64,000 bases of DNA from VXMO01 sp965205915 (GTDB taxonomy: Bacteria > Chloroflexota > Dehalococcoidia > UBA6926). Shown one piece after another: positions 32,635-41,760 of this stretch. The position numbers were made by a program, and so were the translations under genes. The stretch lies in the NCBI GenBank assembly GCA_965205915.1, contig OZ242191.1, positions 1,178,001-1,242,000 on the forward strand, given 5' to 3'. The notes under the pieces were generated by a model. That model did no database searches. It saw nothing but the letters and a program-made list of their open reading frames with translations, and was not told where the DNA came from. Every line of letters begins with the position of its first letter. Position 1 is the stretch's first letter.

Positions 32635-33471
32635 TCAGCGTTCGATCGGGAGGCCGACGCCGCTGCCCCACTCCGTCCATGAGCCATCGTAGTTGCGGAT
32701 GTTCTCGTAGCCAAGCAGCTCCTTGAGGACGAACCACGTATGGGAGGAGCGCTCACCGATGCGGCAATACGCGATGACGTCTTTGTCCGCCGTCACGCCG
32801 CGCCCGCCGTAGATCTCGTTGAGTTCATCAGCGGTCTTGAACGTGCTGTCCTCGTTGACGGCCTGCGCCCAGCCGATGTTCACCGCGCCCGGGATGTGGC
32901 CGCCGCGCTGCGAGCCTTCCTGCGGCAGGTTTGCGGGGGCGAGTAGCTCACCGCTGAACTCTGCGGGCGAACGAACGTCCACGAGCACCGATGAGCCGAG
33001 GGCGGCACTCACCTCGTCGCGCATCGCGCGAATGGAAGTGTCGGGATTCTGCGCCGCATAGGATTGAGCGGCATGGGATGGGACGTCCGTTGTCGTCGGG
33101 CGATTCTCCGCCAGCCACTTGGCGCGACCGCCGTTCATCAACTGTACGTTCTCGTGGCCGTAGTACTTCAACTGCCAGTAGGCCCACGCGGCGAACCAGT
33201 TGTTGTTGTCGCCGTACAGGATGACGCGCGTGTCATTGCCGATGCCGGACTCGCCCAGCAGCTTCTCAAACTCGCCCTTCTCCACAACGTCCCTCACGAC
33301 GGATTCCTGGAGCTGGGATTTCCAGTTCCAGCCGACGGCGCCGGGCGCGTGTCCCTGGTCATAGGCTGCCGTATCAACGTCGACCTCAACGAGTCGCACC
33401 CCGGGCGCGTCCAGGTTCTGCGCGACCCACTCCGTGTCTACCAATGCGTTCGGATTTGCGTAATCAGCCAT
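32635..33471 (-). CDS. Thiosulfate/3-mercaptopyruvate sulfurtransferase (tandem rhodanese)
   Basis: From ATG 33471 the 278-residue protein has two rhodanese domains. The first has VRLVEVDVDTAAYDQGHAPGAVGWNW; the second has VLVDVRSPAEFSGE, RGGHIPGAVNIGW and the active-site loop YCRIGERSSHTWFVL with the catalytic Cys. The CRIGERSSHTW loop is the CysA-type thiosulfate sulfurtransferase variety. GGGGGT precedes the ATG. A GTG four codons earlier would overlap that site. Confidence 0.9.
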   Translation of the reverse strand: MADYANPNALVDTEWVAQNLDAPGVRLVEVDVDTAAYDQGHAPGAVGWNWKSQLQESVVRDVVEKGEFEKLLGESGIGNDTRVILYGDNNNWFAAWAYWQLKYYGHENVQLMNGGRAKWLAENRPTTTDVPSHAAQSYAAQNPDTSIRAMRDEVSAALGSSVLVDVRSPAEFSGELLAPANLPQEGSQRGGHIPGAVNIGWAQAVNEDSTFKTADELNEIYGGRGVTADKDVIAYCRIGERSSHTWFVLKELLGYENIRNYDGSWTEWGSGVGLPIER

Positions 33472-33637
33472 TTTTACCCCCACACTCTCTTGCCTCTCAC
33501 ACGAGAAGCCGTACCTGCGCTAGGTTCGCAGCATTGGCGAACTATCGTCAAGTGGTGGCCGGGCAACATTCGAGCAGCCTTCTGCCATATCGGTATCATG
33601 GCAGGACAGAGGACATTGGACAGGAGCGAACGAGCCG

Positions 33638-34432
33638 ATGCGTGTCATGGTGCTGATAAAGGCCACCGCCGAGAGCGAGGCGGAAATCATGCCGCCCACT
33701 GAACTGCTGGAGGCCATGGGCAAGTACAACCAGGAGTTGGTCGAGGCGGGCGTGATGCTGGGCGGCGAGGGAATCAAGCCGTCTGAGCACGGAAAGCGCG
33801 TCGCTCTCGATGGCGTGGAGAACACCGTCACGGATGGCCCTTTCCCCGAAACGAACCAACTCATTGCCGGTTTCTGGATCTGGCAGGTGAAGGACATGGA
33901 TGAGGCAATCGCGTGGGTAAAGCGCTGTCCGCAGCCGATGCCGGGCATGAGCGAGTTGGAGATTCGCCCTCTCTATGAGATGGAAGACTTCGCCCCCGAA
34001 ATGACGCCTGAGGAGGCCGCGCAGGAAGAGGAGTTGCGGGAGCGGGTGGGGAACGCCCAATTGGACGCAGGGAATCCCGATCAGGGTGAATCCAGTGAGA
34101 CCGGGGAAGAACGTCGGAATCGCATCAATGCCATGCGTGAGAGGTTCGGGACAAGCCATCAACTCGGTGCAAAGAAGAGACCCCTGATCACACCCTCGTC
34201 CAAGCGGTGGTACCACTACTACGATGTGCCTGTCGACGCGGAAGGGGACGGCGAGCTGAGAGCCCTTTTGGGGGACCGTTTCGAGGAATTCATGCACCCG
34301 CAGCCGGGCGAAACCAGGGAACAGCGAACGAAGCGTCTGTTGGCTCTGCGGGATGCGGTGGCTCCGGAAGGTCCGGGCTTCGATCCCGATAACGAGACTC
34401 TCTACAAGATGATTCGCGAGGGGCGTGAATGA
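33638..34432 (+). CDS. YciI-domain protein with an extra C-terminal region, possible antitoxin fusion
   Basis: The 264-residue protein starts as a YciI-like protein (MRVMVLIKATAESEAEI, DGPFPETNQLIAGFWIWQVKDMDEAIAWVKRCP, ELEIRPLYEMEDFAPEMTPEE), which normally ends near residue 120-130. Another 130 residues follow without recognised domain. The end (LLALRDAVAPEGPGFDPDNETLYKMIREGRE) resembles the short C-terminal tails of VapB/FitA-type antitoxins. Its stop overlaps the ATG of a PIN toxin (ATGA, 34429-34432). A fused antitoxin segment is therefore plausible. Confidence 0.7.
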   Translation: MRVMVLIKATAESEAEIMPPTELLEAMGKYNQELVEAGVMLGGEGIKPSEHGKRVALDGVENTVTDGPFPETNQLIAGFWIWQVKDMDEAIAWVKRCPQPMPGMSELEIRPLYEMEDFAPEMTPEEAAQEEELRERVGNAQLDAGNPDQGESSETGEERRNRINAMRERFGTSHQLGAKKRPLITPSSKRWYHYYDVPVDAEGDGELRALLGDRFEEFMHPQPGETREQRTKRLLALRDAVAPEGPGFDPDNETLYKMIREGRE

Positions 34433-34857
34433 TCATCGTTGACGCGAACATCGTGGCGCGTCTACTGATGCGTGGGCAATACGCGGAACACATTGATAGA
34501 GTTCTGGAACGGGACGGGGATTGGCTCGTGCCGGATATCTTTTGGGTCGAGATTCGCAGCGCGTTACTTAGCCACATTCGTGCCGGCGAGTTGAGCTTAG
34601 AGCGTGCCCGTGCCCACATTCGGACTGCGCCATTACTCGTCATTCGTCCTCAAGAGTATGGCTACGTAGACCCAGACGATGCCGATGCGCTTCCCGATGC
34701 GCTCGACGTTGCCATCGAATACAGTCTATCGGCGTATGACGCCATCTACCTTGCCTTGGTGAGGCGGCTTGAGACGCCGCTGGTGACACTGGATCAACGA
34801 CTACTGCGGAACGCGCCGGACTTTGCGATTAGTCCACAAGATTTCCTGGAACTATGA
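34429..34857 (+). CDS. PIN-domain (VapC-like) toxin
   Basis: The 142-residue protein has IIVDANIVARLL, FWVEIRSALLSH, AYDAIYLALVRR and VTLDQRLLRNAP, so all four PIN acidic sites are present. It starts inside the stop of the YciI-domain gene and its own stop overlaps the ATG of gcvT (ATGA, 34854-34857). It is thus translationally coupled on both sides, which is unusual for a toxin gene. It differs in sequence from the other PIN proteins in the window. Confidence 0.87.
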   Translation: MIIVDANIVARLLMRGQYAEHIDRVLERDGDWLVPDIFWVEIRSALLSHIRAGELSLERARAHIRTAPLLVIRPQEYGYVDPDDADALPDALDVAIEYSLSAYDAIYLALVRRLETPLVTLDQRLLRNAPDFAISPQDFLEL

Positions 34858-35933
34858 CCATGCTCCGCACACCCCTCTACGACGCCCACGTTGCGCTTGG
34901 CGCGCGCATCGTCGAGTTTGGCGGGTGGGATATGCCGGTCCAGTATTCGAACGGCGTTTTGGCCGAACACGCGGCGGTTCGGCGGCAGGTCGGCATGTTT
35001 GATGTCTCCCACATGGGGCGTATTCGCCTGAGCGGGGAGCGCACGGCCACCGCGCTTGATGGCGTCGTCACCAGCAATATCGGCAAGCTGCGGGTTGGGC
35101 GCGCTCGCTATGGCCTTATCTGCAACGAGGCGGGCGGCATCCTCGACGATGTTGTCGTCATGCGGCTGGCAGACGACGAGTTCCTGATGGTCTGCAACGC
35201 TGCCAGTTGGGATCGAATTCTTGGTTGGGTGACTCAGCACGCCGGCCAGACAAGAGTGACGCCTCAGCGCGACGAAACGTCCATGATTGCCGTGCAAGGA
35301 CCGGGCGCCGTTGATGCTTTGCAACCTGTTTGCGATCTACCCCTCGCTGAATTGGGTCGATTTGCGTGTCGCGCCGCAAAAATCGCAGGGTCTTCCGCCC
35401 TCATTTCACGTACCGGCTATACGGGCGAGGACGGTTTTGAGGTCATCCTTCCATCGGCTGACGTTGGGCGCGTTTGGCGGACGCTGAATGAAGAGCGCGA
35501 TGTTGCTCCGTGCGGCTTGGCGGCGCGCGATGTTTTGCGTTTGGAGGCCGGCCTGATGCTTTACGGGCAAGATATGGACGACACCGTGACGCCGCTTGAG
35601 GCGGGGCTCGATCGCTTTGTCGACCTGGACAAGGAGTTCATCGGGGTTGAGGCGCTGCGCGCGCAATCGGCAAGCGGTGTCGCCAAGCGCATCACCGGAC
35701 TCACTGTCGATGGCCGTTCAGCCCCGCGCCACGGGTACACGGTCCACACTAACGGCGGGGAATCCGTTATCACCAGCGGCGTGTATTCGCAGGAACTTGG
35801 CTACAGCATCGGCCTTGCCTATCTGCCGACGAACTTATCTGAACCCGGAAACACAGTGGATGTGGACATTCGTGGCCGCATCGTCAGCGCAACGACAACC
35901 TCGCTGCCGTTCCTACGGGCGCATCGCGGCTAA
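34854..35933 (+). CDS. gcvT: Glycine cleavage system T protein (aminomethyltransferase)
   Basis: The 359-residue protein has LRTPLYDAHVALGARIVEFGGWDMPVQY, FDVSHMGRI, SRTGYTGEDGFEVI, LEAGLMLYGQDM and the C-terminal GCV_T domain (LPTNLSEPGNTVDVDIRG). It transfers the methylene group of aminomethyl-lipoyl-H protein to tetrahydrofolate. It begins the gcvT-gcvH-gcvP operon and is ATGA-coupled to the PIN toxin. ATG 34860 is an alternative start two codons on. No glycine-riboswitch-like fold is seen before it. Confidence 0.95.
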   Translation: MTMLRTPLYDAHVALGARIVEFGGWDMPVQYSNGVLAEHAAVRRQVGMFDVSHMGRIRLSGERTATALDGVVTSNIGKLRVGRARYGLICNEAGGILDDVVVMRLADDEFLMVCNAASWDRILGWVTQHAGQTRVTPQRDETSMIAVQGPGAVDALQPVCDLPLAELGRFACRAAKIAGSSALISRTGYTGEDGFEVILPSADVGRVWRTLNEERDVAPCGLAARDVLRLEAGLMLYGQDMDDTVTPLEAGLDRFVDLDKEFIGVEALRAQSASGVAKRITGLTVDGRSAPRHGYTVHTNGGESVITSGVYSQELGYSIGLAYLPTNLSEPGNTVDVDIRGRIVSATTTSLPFLRAHRG

Positions 35934-36022
35934 TGACGCCACGCCGGGAATTGCGGCAAATCTGTGGCGACAGCCGCTAGAATAAGTGGGCAATTTGCTG
36001 ATCCGCCGCTCGGGGAGACGCA

Positions 36023-36448
36023 ATGATGGAGGGACGTAACATGCCATTTGACCCGGCCAATCTGCTATTCAGTCGTGAACATGAGTGGGTGGCGCGTGAC
36101 GAGGCCGATCCGAACTCCGCCACGATAGGCGTCACAGACTATGCGCAGGGTGAACTCGGCGATGTCGTCTATGTCGACCTACCCGATGAGGGCGCGTCTC
36201 TGACGCAATTCCGGACGTTCGGCGAAATTGAGTCCGTCAAGTCGGTGTCCGATCTTTTTTCTCCCATCAGCGGCAGCGTCGCCGAGGTCAACTCCGCGTT
36301 AGAGGACAAGCCCGAACTGGTAAACGAGGACCCGTATGGCGAGGGCTGGATGGTGCGCGTCACCATCGGAGATACCCGTGAGCTCCAGAGCCTGCTCTCT
36401 CACAACGAATATCAGACCTTCCTCGGGGAGCTTTCCGGCGGTGACTGA
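36023..36448 (+). CDS. gcvH: Glycine cleavage system H protein
   Basis: The 141-residue lipoyl carrier has HEWVARDEADPNSATIGVTDYAQGELGDVVYVDLPDEG and the lipoylation loop FGEIESVKSVSDLFSPISG with the modified Lys. It shuttles the aminomethyl group between P, T and L proteins. The start could be ATG 36023 or the later MPFDPANLLFS at 36041. It overlaps gcvP at its 3' end. Confidence 0.95.
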   Translation: MMEGRNMPFDPANLLFSREHEWVARDEADPNSATIGVTDYAQGELGDVVYVDLPDEGASLTQFRTFGEIESVKSVSDLFSPISGSVAEVNSALEDKPELVNEDPYGEGWMVRVTIGDTRELQSLLSHNEYQTFLGELSGGD

Positions 36449-39338
36449 ACAGCGCAATCCGGCCCCATTCGTTCCTATGACCGCTGCCGATCGGCAGCAT
36501 ATGCTCGGCGTGATTGGCGTCAACGACGTTGATGATCTGTTTGCGGATATTCCCGCTGAGTTCCGCAACCCGCAATTGGATCTGCCTCCGGCGTTGTCCG
36601 AGCACGATGTCGTCTCGCATATGGGACACCTGGCTGCCATGAATGTGTCTGCAGACGCGGCCCCATCCTTCCTCGGCGGCGGATATGCGCGTCACTTTGT
36701 GCCGAGCGTCGTAGGAGCGATCATATCGCGCGGCGAGTTTCTGACTCCCTACACGCCCTATCAGCCCGAGGCGAGCCAGGGCATTCTACAGGCCCTCTTT
36801 GAGTTCCAGACCGTCGTCTGTGAACTGACCGGCATGGACGCATCCAACACCGGGATGTACGACGGCGCGAGCGCGCTGGCAGAGGCGGCGTTGATGGCGT
36901 GCCGCCTCACACGTCGGCGCACGGTCGCTGTCCATGAGAGTGTCTCGCCGCTCTATAGGGCCGCGCTTGAGACCTACGTCGGCGCGCAGGAAATCACGGT
37001 CATCGACGGGCTGGATGACGCGCCCGATGGCGAGCTTGCCTGCCTGATCATCCAACAACCATCATATGATGGCCTCATAGATGACAACCCCGATGCGCTT
37101 GCCGACGCCGTTCACGCTCGCGGCGGGCTGCTCGTTGTGGCAGTGGAGCCAATCTCGTTGGCGCTGATCAGGCCGCCGGGCGAATACGGCGCGGACATCG
37201 TTGTTGCGGAAGGTCAACCGCTGGGTATCGCGCTGGGATTCGGCGGGCCGGGCGTGGGATTCTTCGCCTCCCGCAACGAATTTCTGCGTCAGATGCCGGG
37301 CCGTATTGTAGGTCGCAGCGTGGACGTCGACGGGCGCGACGCATTCGTGCTCACGTTGCAGACGCGCGAGCAGCACATCCGTCGCGAGAAGGCCACGTCC
37401 AATATCTGCACGGCGGAGACGCTCGCCGCCATCGCCGTCGCAGTCCATACCGCTGCTCTCGGCCCGCAAGGGCTGCGGGAGGTGGCATTCAACTGCTATC
37501 AGGCCACCCATGATGCGGCGAGACGGATAAGCAGGCTGCCAGGTTTTTCCGTTCACGGCGGCGATGACGCGCTATTTATCAAGGAATTCGTGGTCGAGTG
37601 TCCGGTGTCGCCTGCGGAGGTAAATCAGCGCCTCTGGGACGGGCATGGGATCATCGGCGGCATCGATGTATCCGACCGTGTGCCGAACGGTCTCCTTCTC
37701 TGCATCACGGAAACGTCGACGACGTCTGATATTAATCGGCTTGTCGGCGCTCTTGCCGGTATCGCGGACGTATCCGCAGAGGCGGATGACCACGGAAAAA
37801 CGATGGCTGCGAGTCTCTCGGATTGGCCGGCAATCGAAACGCCGGCGGCCGGCGGCGAGGTCCTTCTGGCCATCGGTGATGCGGCTGAAAAGCGCGTCGC
37901 ATTGCTGCTCGATATTTCACGACCGGCGCGGCGGGGGGTAACGACGCCCACTCCCGCGGTCACACCGGTGGCGCCGCCGCTTCCTGACACAACGTTGCGC
38001 AAAGAACTGCTCCTGCCCGAGATCAGTGAACTGGATGTGGTGCGCTATTTCACGCGCATCAGCCAGTCAAACTATGCGGTCGATACCACCTTCTACCCGC
38101 TCGGCTCCTGCACGATGAAATACAACCCACGGGTCAATGAGACGGTTGCAGGAATGCCCGGTTTCGCGAACGCGCACCCCTATCTGCCTCCTGAAGTCAG
38201 CGCAGGCACGCTCGGAGCGCTCTACAGCCTGCAGGAGATGCTGGCCAGTGTTGTGGGGATGGACGCGACCAGCCTTGCGCCGTCCGCCGGCGCGCACGGC
38301 GAACTGACGGGGATGCTGCTCTTCCGCGCCTGGCATCGCAGCCGAAACGACAGTAAGCGCACCGTGGTCCTCTCGCCGGACTCCTCACACGGAACGAACC
38401 CGGCGTCTGCTGCGATGGCCGGTTTCACGCTCCTGACTGTGCCGACCGATCCCGTCGGCAACATTGACATGGACGCGCTCCGCCCGCTGTTGGGGCCTGA
38501 GGTCGCGGGCATCATGCTGACGATGCCGACGACGCTGGGGCTATTCGATCCTCAGACGGCGGAGATTTGCCGACTTGTCCATGAGGCGGGGGGGCTGGTG
38601 TACGGCGACGGGGCGAATCTAAACGCGCTGCTGGGACGGGCTCGGTTGGGCGATCTGGGCTTTGACATCGTGCATATCAACGTTCACAAGACGTTCTCGA
38701 CACCGCACGGCGGCGGCGGGCCCGGCGCAGGCCCTGTCTGCGTCAAGGAGCAGCTGGCGGAGTTCCTGCCGACACCGCACGTTGAACAGCGGGAAGATGG
38801 ACTCTTCCACCTGGCCGCTCCCGCACAGTCGGTGGGTCGCATCGGCTCCGCGGCGGGCAACGTCGGCGTCCTTTTGCGCGCCTACACCTATTTCCGGATG
38901 CATGGGGCGGATGGCCTGAAAGAGGTCAGCGGGGCTGCCGTCCTGAACGCCAACTACATCCGCGTCCGACTCAAGGACTCTTACAATCTGCAATACGATC
39001 GTATTTGCATGCACGAGGCCGTCTTTTCCGCTACCAAGCAGCGGCGTCAGAATGACGTGCGAGCGGGTGATATCTGCAAGCGGCTACTCGACCACGGATT
39101 CTACGCGCCGACGGTCTATTTCCCCCTCATCGTAGAAGAGGCGCTGATGATAGAGCCGACCGAAACGGAGAGTCGTGAAACGCTGGATGCGTTCATCGAT
39201 GCGATGATATCCATCGCCCGAGAGGCGGAGGAGAACCCGGAGCTGGTTCGATCGGCCCCGCACAACACGCCGGTGCGTCGCATAGATGAGGCGCTGGCAG
39301 CCCGCCGGCCGGTGCTGCGGTGGATGGCGCGGGGGTAG
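36441..39338 (+). CDS. gcvP: Glycine dehydrogenase (decarboxylating), fused GcvPA-GcvPB
   Basis: From GTG 36441 the protein has 965 residues. The N-terminal half resembles the separate GcvPA subunit (MTAADRQHMLGVIGVNDVDDLFADIPAEF, TPYTPYQPEASQGILQALFEFQ). The C-terminal half resembles GcvPB (SQSNYAVDTTFYPLGSCTMKYNPR, SAGAHGELTGML). The PLP-lysine is in NVHKTFSTPHGGGGPG. A proline- and threonine-rich linker near residue 500 (TTPTPAVTPVAPPLPD) joins them. In organisms with split-type subunits these are two genes. GTG 36441 overlaps gcvH by eight bases. Confidence 0.93.
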   Translation: MTEQRNPAPFVPMTAADRQHMLGVIGVNDVDDLFADIPAEFRNPQLDLPPALSEHDVVSHMGHLAAMNVSADAAPSFLGGGYARHFVPSVVGAIISRGEFLTPYTPYQPEASQGILQALFEFQTVVCELTGMDASNTGMYDGASALAEAALMACRLTRRRTVAVHESVSPLYRAALETYVGAQEITVIDGLDDAPDGELACLIIQQPSYDGLIDDNPDALADAVHARGGLLVVAVEPISLALIRPPGEYGADIVVAEGQPLGIALGFGGPGVGFFASRNEFLRQMPGRIVGRSVDVDGRDAFVLTLQTREQHIRREKATSNICTAETLAAIAVAVHTAALGPQGLREVAFNCYQATHDAARRISRLPGFSVHGGDDALFIKEFVVECPVSPAEVNQRLWDGHGIIGGIDVSDRVPNGLLLCITETSTTSDINRLVGALAGIADVSAEADDHGKTMAASLSDWPAIETPAAGGEVLLAIGDAAEKRVALLLDISRPARRGVTTPTPAVTPVAPPLPDTTLRKELLLPEISELDVVRYFTRISQSNYAVDTTFYPLGSCTMKYNPRVNETVAGMPGFANAHPYLPPEVSAGTLGALYSLQEMLASVVGMDATSLAPSAGAHGELTGMLLFRAWHRSRNDSKRTVVLSPDSSHGTNPASAAMAGFTLLTVPTDPVGNIDMDALRPLLGPEVAGIMLTMPTTLGLFDPQTAEICRLVHEAGGLVYGDGANLNALLGRARLGDLGFDIVHINVHKTFSTPHGGGGPGAGPVCVKEQLAEFLPTPHVEQREDGLFHLAAPAQSVGRIGSAAGNVGVLLRAYTYFRMHGADGLKEVSGAAVLNANYIRVRLKDSYNLQYDRICMHEAVFSATKQRRQNDVRAGDICKRLLDHGFYAPTVYFPLIVEEALMIEPTETESRETLDAFIDAMISIAREAEENPELVRSAPHNTPVRRIDEALAARRPVLRWMARG

Positions 39339-39396
39339 GTTGGGAAAACAGTGGGAACTATATTGACTCTTATCCAATTCCCGAAAGGAAGAAGCC

Positions 39397-39843
39397 ATGA
39401 ACTTTGTTGTTCCAGGTAAGGGCGTGTACGGAGGTGTTATCCTCTCCGACCTGCAAGGTGAACCAATCGACATCACAGCTTTGGTGGACACGTTCTCATT
39501 CGAACAAAGACCGCCAGACGAGGACGGAACTCCGAACGACACCATCGTTCTGGGTGCAAGGTCATTGGTGAGAGAATCATGGTATCTAGGGTTTATGGAC
39601 GGCCATAAGTTCCTCACCGCATTTGAGGGCGACTTGCCATCCGTGAGAAATCTCACATTCCTGCCCCTAAGAGATGAGAGAGGTACTGGAGATGGAGATC
39701 GTGCGAATTCCGGATATCGGCATCTCCCTGGGAGCTTCCTGCCTACAGAGCCACACATAGTCGATGTAGGCATTCTTGAACGGACAACTGAGAGAAGGGA
39801 TGGTTCCGGCGGAGAGTACACGGTCGTCTTGCAAGTGCTTTAG
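39397..39843 (+). CDS. Hypothetical protein upstream of a GIY-YIG-like gene
   Basis: The 148-residue soluble protein has no family I recognise. It includes a repeated acidic pattern (PPDEDGTPNDTIVLGARSLVRESW) and a strand-rich end. AAAGGAAG precedes its ATG. It lies 17 bases before the GIY-YIG-like gene and is probably co-transcribed, so it may be a partner or antitoxin/immunity protein. That is inference only. Confidence 0.55.
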   Translation: MNFVVPGKGVYGGVILSDLQGEPIDITALVDTFSFEQRPPDEDGTPNDTIVLGARSLVRESWYLGFMDGHKFLTAFEGDLPSVRNLTFLPLRDERGTGDGDRANSGYRHLPGSFLPTEPHIVDVGILERTTERRDGSGGEYTVVLQVL

Positions 39844-39860
39844 GAAGGGAGGCACAGCCG

Positions 39861-40259
39861 ATGGCACGCTTTGGATTCAGAGGTGGGTTTAAGGGTGGCA
39901 CATCTCGCTCTGGTAGGGCGTCCATTGGGAGAGGCTCCTCTAGGCCCATTTCGCGGGGCGGAGGAAAGCGGTCAACGAGCAGCAAGTCCTCCAAGAGTGT
40001 GAAGGTCTATTCTCTGTACGACTCAAAAGGGAAACGGACTTACGTGGGCTCTACCAACAATCCAGCGCGAAGGGCGGCGGAACATGCCAAGTCCGGCAAA
40101 TTAACGAAGGGCGGGAAACTCAAGGTGGAGTCCAAAACCATGTCGAGACAGGCCGCACAGCGTCTCGAGGCCAAAAAGATACAGGGCTATCGACAAAGGA
40201 CTGGTAGTCTGCCGAAATACAACCGCACTGCTGATGGGCAGTATCGATTGTGGGATTAG
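39861..40259 (+). CDS. Small GIY-YIG-like nuclease domain protein
   Basis: The 132-residue protein has a basic Gly/Arg/Ser-rich N-terminus (about 1-45), then VYSLYDSKGKRTYVGSTNNPARRAAEH, which fits a GIY-YIG core (YSLY ... TYVGST, Arg, Glu-His). A later RLEAKKIQGY supplies the usual Glu. Similar short domains appear at the ends of polymorphic toxins. Enzyme activity is plausible; the basic tail could bind nucleic acid. GGAAGGGAGG precedes the ATG. Confidence 0.62.
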   Translation: MARFGFRGGFKGGTSRSGRASIGRGSSRPISRGGGKRSTSSKSSKSVKVYSLYDSKGKRTYVGSTNNPARRAAEHAKSGKLTKGGKLKVESKTMSRQAAQRLEAKKIQGYRQRTGSLPKYNRTADGQYRLWD

Positions 40260-40295
40260 AAGACTACGGTTCGTCCTACATAATTACCAAATCAG

Positions 40296-41264
40296 ATGAC
40301 CGAAACACGCCCATTCGGCCCTCCTGAACTTGGCATCAATATTGCGCCCCTTGGCGTTGGGGTTTGGCCGTGGGGGTCTCGGTGGTATTGGGGTTATGGG
40401 AAGTCGTATGGCGAGGATGATGTGCGGGGGGCGTTTCGCGCATCGCTCGATGCCGGTGTCACACTGTTCGATACGGCCGAGGTGTACGGGCTGGGGGAAT
40501 CGGAGCGAATCCTCGGCAAGCTGACAGGGGAACTCGCGAAAGACGCCGACATCGGCGAGACGACGCAACTGCCCTTTATCGCAACGAAGTATATGCCGCT
40601 GCCGTGGCGCGTCAGGCCCGGCGATGTTTCACGCGCCCTCAAGAAGAGCCTGCGGCGGCTTGCTGTCGAGCGCGTCGGTCTGTACCAGATCCATTGGCCG
40701 GTCGTGCCGGCTCGCCTGCGGCTTGGGCAATGGGTGAACGGTCTCATCCGGGCGCACGGCGAGGGCCTGATTGGCGCGGTCGGGGTTTCCAACTTCGATG
40801 CCGATCTGATGCGGCGCGCGCATGAGCTTCTGTCTCGAGCAGGCATTCCGCTCGCCTCCAATCAGCTGCCATATAGCTTGCTTGACCGCCATATCGAACA
40901 CGAGGGGTTGCTCAAGGCATGTGAAGAATTGGGCGTGACCGTCATCGCCTACAGTCCCATTGCGGAGGGCCTGTTGACGGGCAAGTACACACCGGACAGC
41001 AAGCCGGGAGGCTATCGAGGATGGCGGCTGCGCAAGAAGGTGGTACAAGTGCAGCCGATAGTGGACGTGTTGCGTGAAGTAGGCGAGCAAAACGAGGGTA
41101 AGACCCCGGCCCAAGTCGCGCTCCGATGGCTCATCCAGAAGGGGAGTGTACCGATTCCGGGTGCCAAGACCGCCCAGCAGGCCATGGACAACGCAGGCGC
41201 GCTGGGGTGGACACTTGCGGAGGGGGATATGGCGGCGTTGGATGGGGTTTCGGCGAGGTTCTGA
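40296..41264 (+). CDS. Aldo/keto reductase
   Basis: The 322-residue TIM-barrel protein has the catalytic tetrad context: FDTAEVYG (Asp, Tyr), ATKYMPLPW (Lys) and YQIHWP (His). The NADPH site shows at IPIPGAKTAQQAMDN. It also has VGVSNFDADLMRRAHE. Substrate unknown. It stands alone between the GIY-YIG pair and the OB-like/PIN pair. Confidence 0.92.
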   Translation: MTETRPFGPPELGINIAPLGVGVWPWGSRWYWGYGKSYGEDDVRGAFRASLDAGVTLFDTAEVYGLGESERILGKLTGELAKDADIGETTQLPFIATKYMPLPWRVRPGDVSRALKKSLRRLAVERVGLYQIHWPVVPARLRLGQWVNGLIRAHGEGLIGAVGVSNFDADLMRRAHELLSRAGIPLASNQLPYSLLDRHIEHEGLLKACEELGVTVIAYSPIAEGLLTGKYTPDSKPGGYRGWRLRKKVVQVQPIVDVLREVGEQNEGKTPAQVALRWLIQKGSVPIPGAKTAQQAMDNAGALGWTLAEGDMAALDGVSARF

Positions 41265-41370
41265 AATCCCACCCACAACCGCAATAAATAAAGGGTGGAT
41301 GTAGAATGGATATCGCAACAACGGAGCGCATGGGCGGCGAGGCCGCTCTCTGACGCCGCGAGGTTCAACG

Positions 41371-41760
41371 ATGACCGATACAGAGAACGCACTAACCACA
41401 GAGCACCGGGAACTCGGTTCGCTTGAGGGTGAATTGGTGTCTGTACATGGCGGCGATGCCCTCTACGTGACCATCAAGGAGCGCCTTTGGGGAAAGCGTA
41501 TCAAGTGCATGCTGCCCTCCGAATCGCATTGGCTGGAAGAGGCCAATGCGATGCTATCGAAAAGGGTCCGCGTAAGCGGCGAGGTGTGCTACTCCGCAGA
41601 TGGTGTTCCGAGCATGATTCTTCAGGTAGGCCACATAGAAGAAGTACAGTCGCCGACCCGTCCCATGAAAGAGCTTTTTGGCGCTCTGGCCGATCCTGAG
41701 GTGCAGCGCATCGGCGCCGCTGCATTCTTGCGCAAGATCAGGGGTTACGACCCTGAATGA
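41371..41760 (+). CDS. Putative antitoxin, OB-fold-like, partner of a PIN toxin
   Basis: The 129-residue protein contains a strand-rich block (LGSLEGELVSV, ALYVTIKERLWGKRIKCML, KRVRVSGEVCYSADGVPSMILQVGHIEEV) consistent with a small OB-like barrel, then a short tail with VQRIGAAAFLRKIRGYD. It is homologous to the protein at 2011-2541 but lacks that protein's N-terminal extension. Its stop overlaps the PIN start (ATGA at 41757-41760). I know no characterised antitoxin of this fold. Confidence 0.65.
   Translation: MTDTENALTTEHRELGSLEGELVSVHGGDALYVTIKERLWGKRIKCMLPSESHWLEEANAMLSKRVRVSGEVCYSADGVPSMILQVGHIEEVQSPTRPMKELFGALADPEVQRIGAAAFLRKIRGYDPE

Noticed and set aside
34700..34860. Glycine riboswitch before gcvT
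   Set aside because: The space before gcvT is filled by the PIN gene and no paired glycine-aptamer-like fold was seen.
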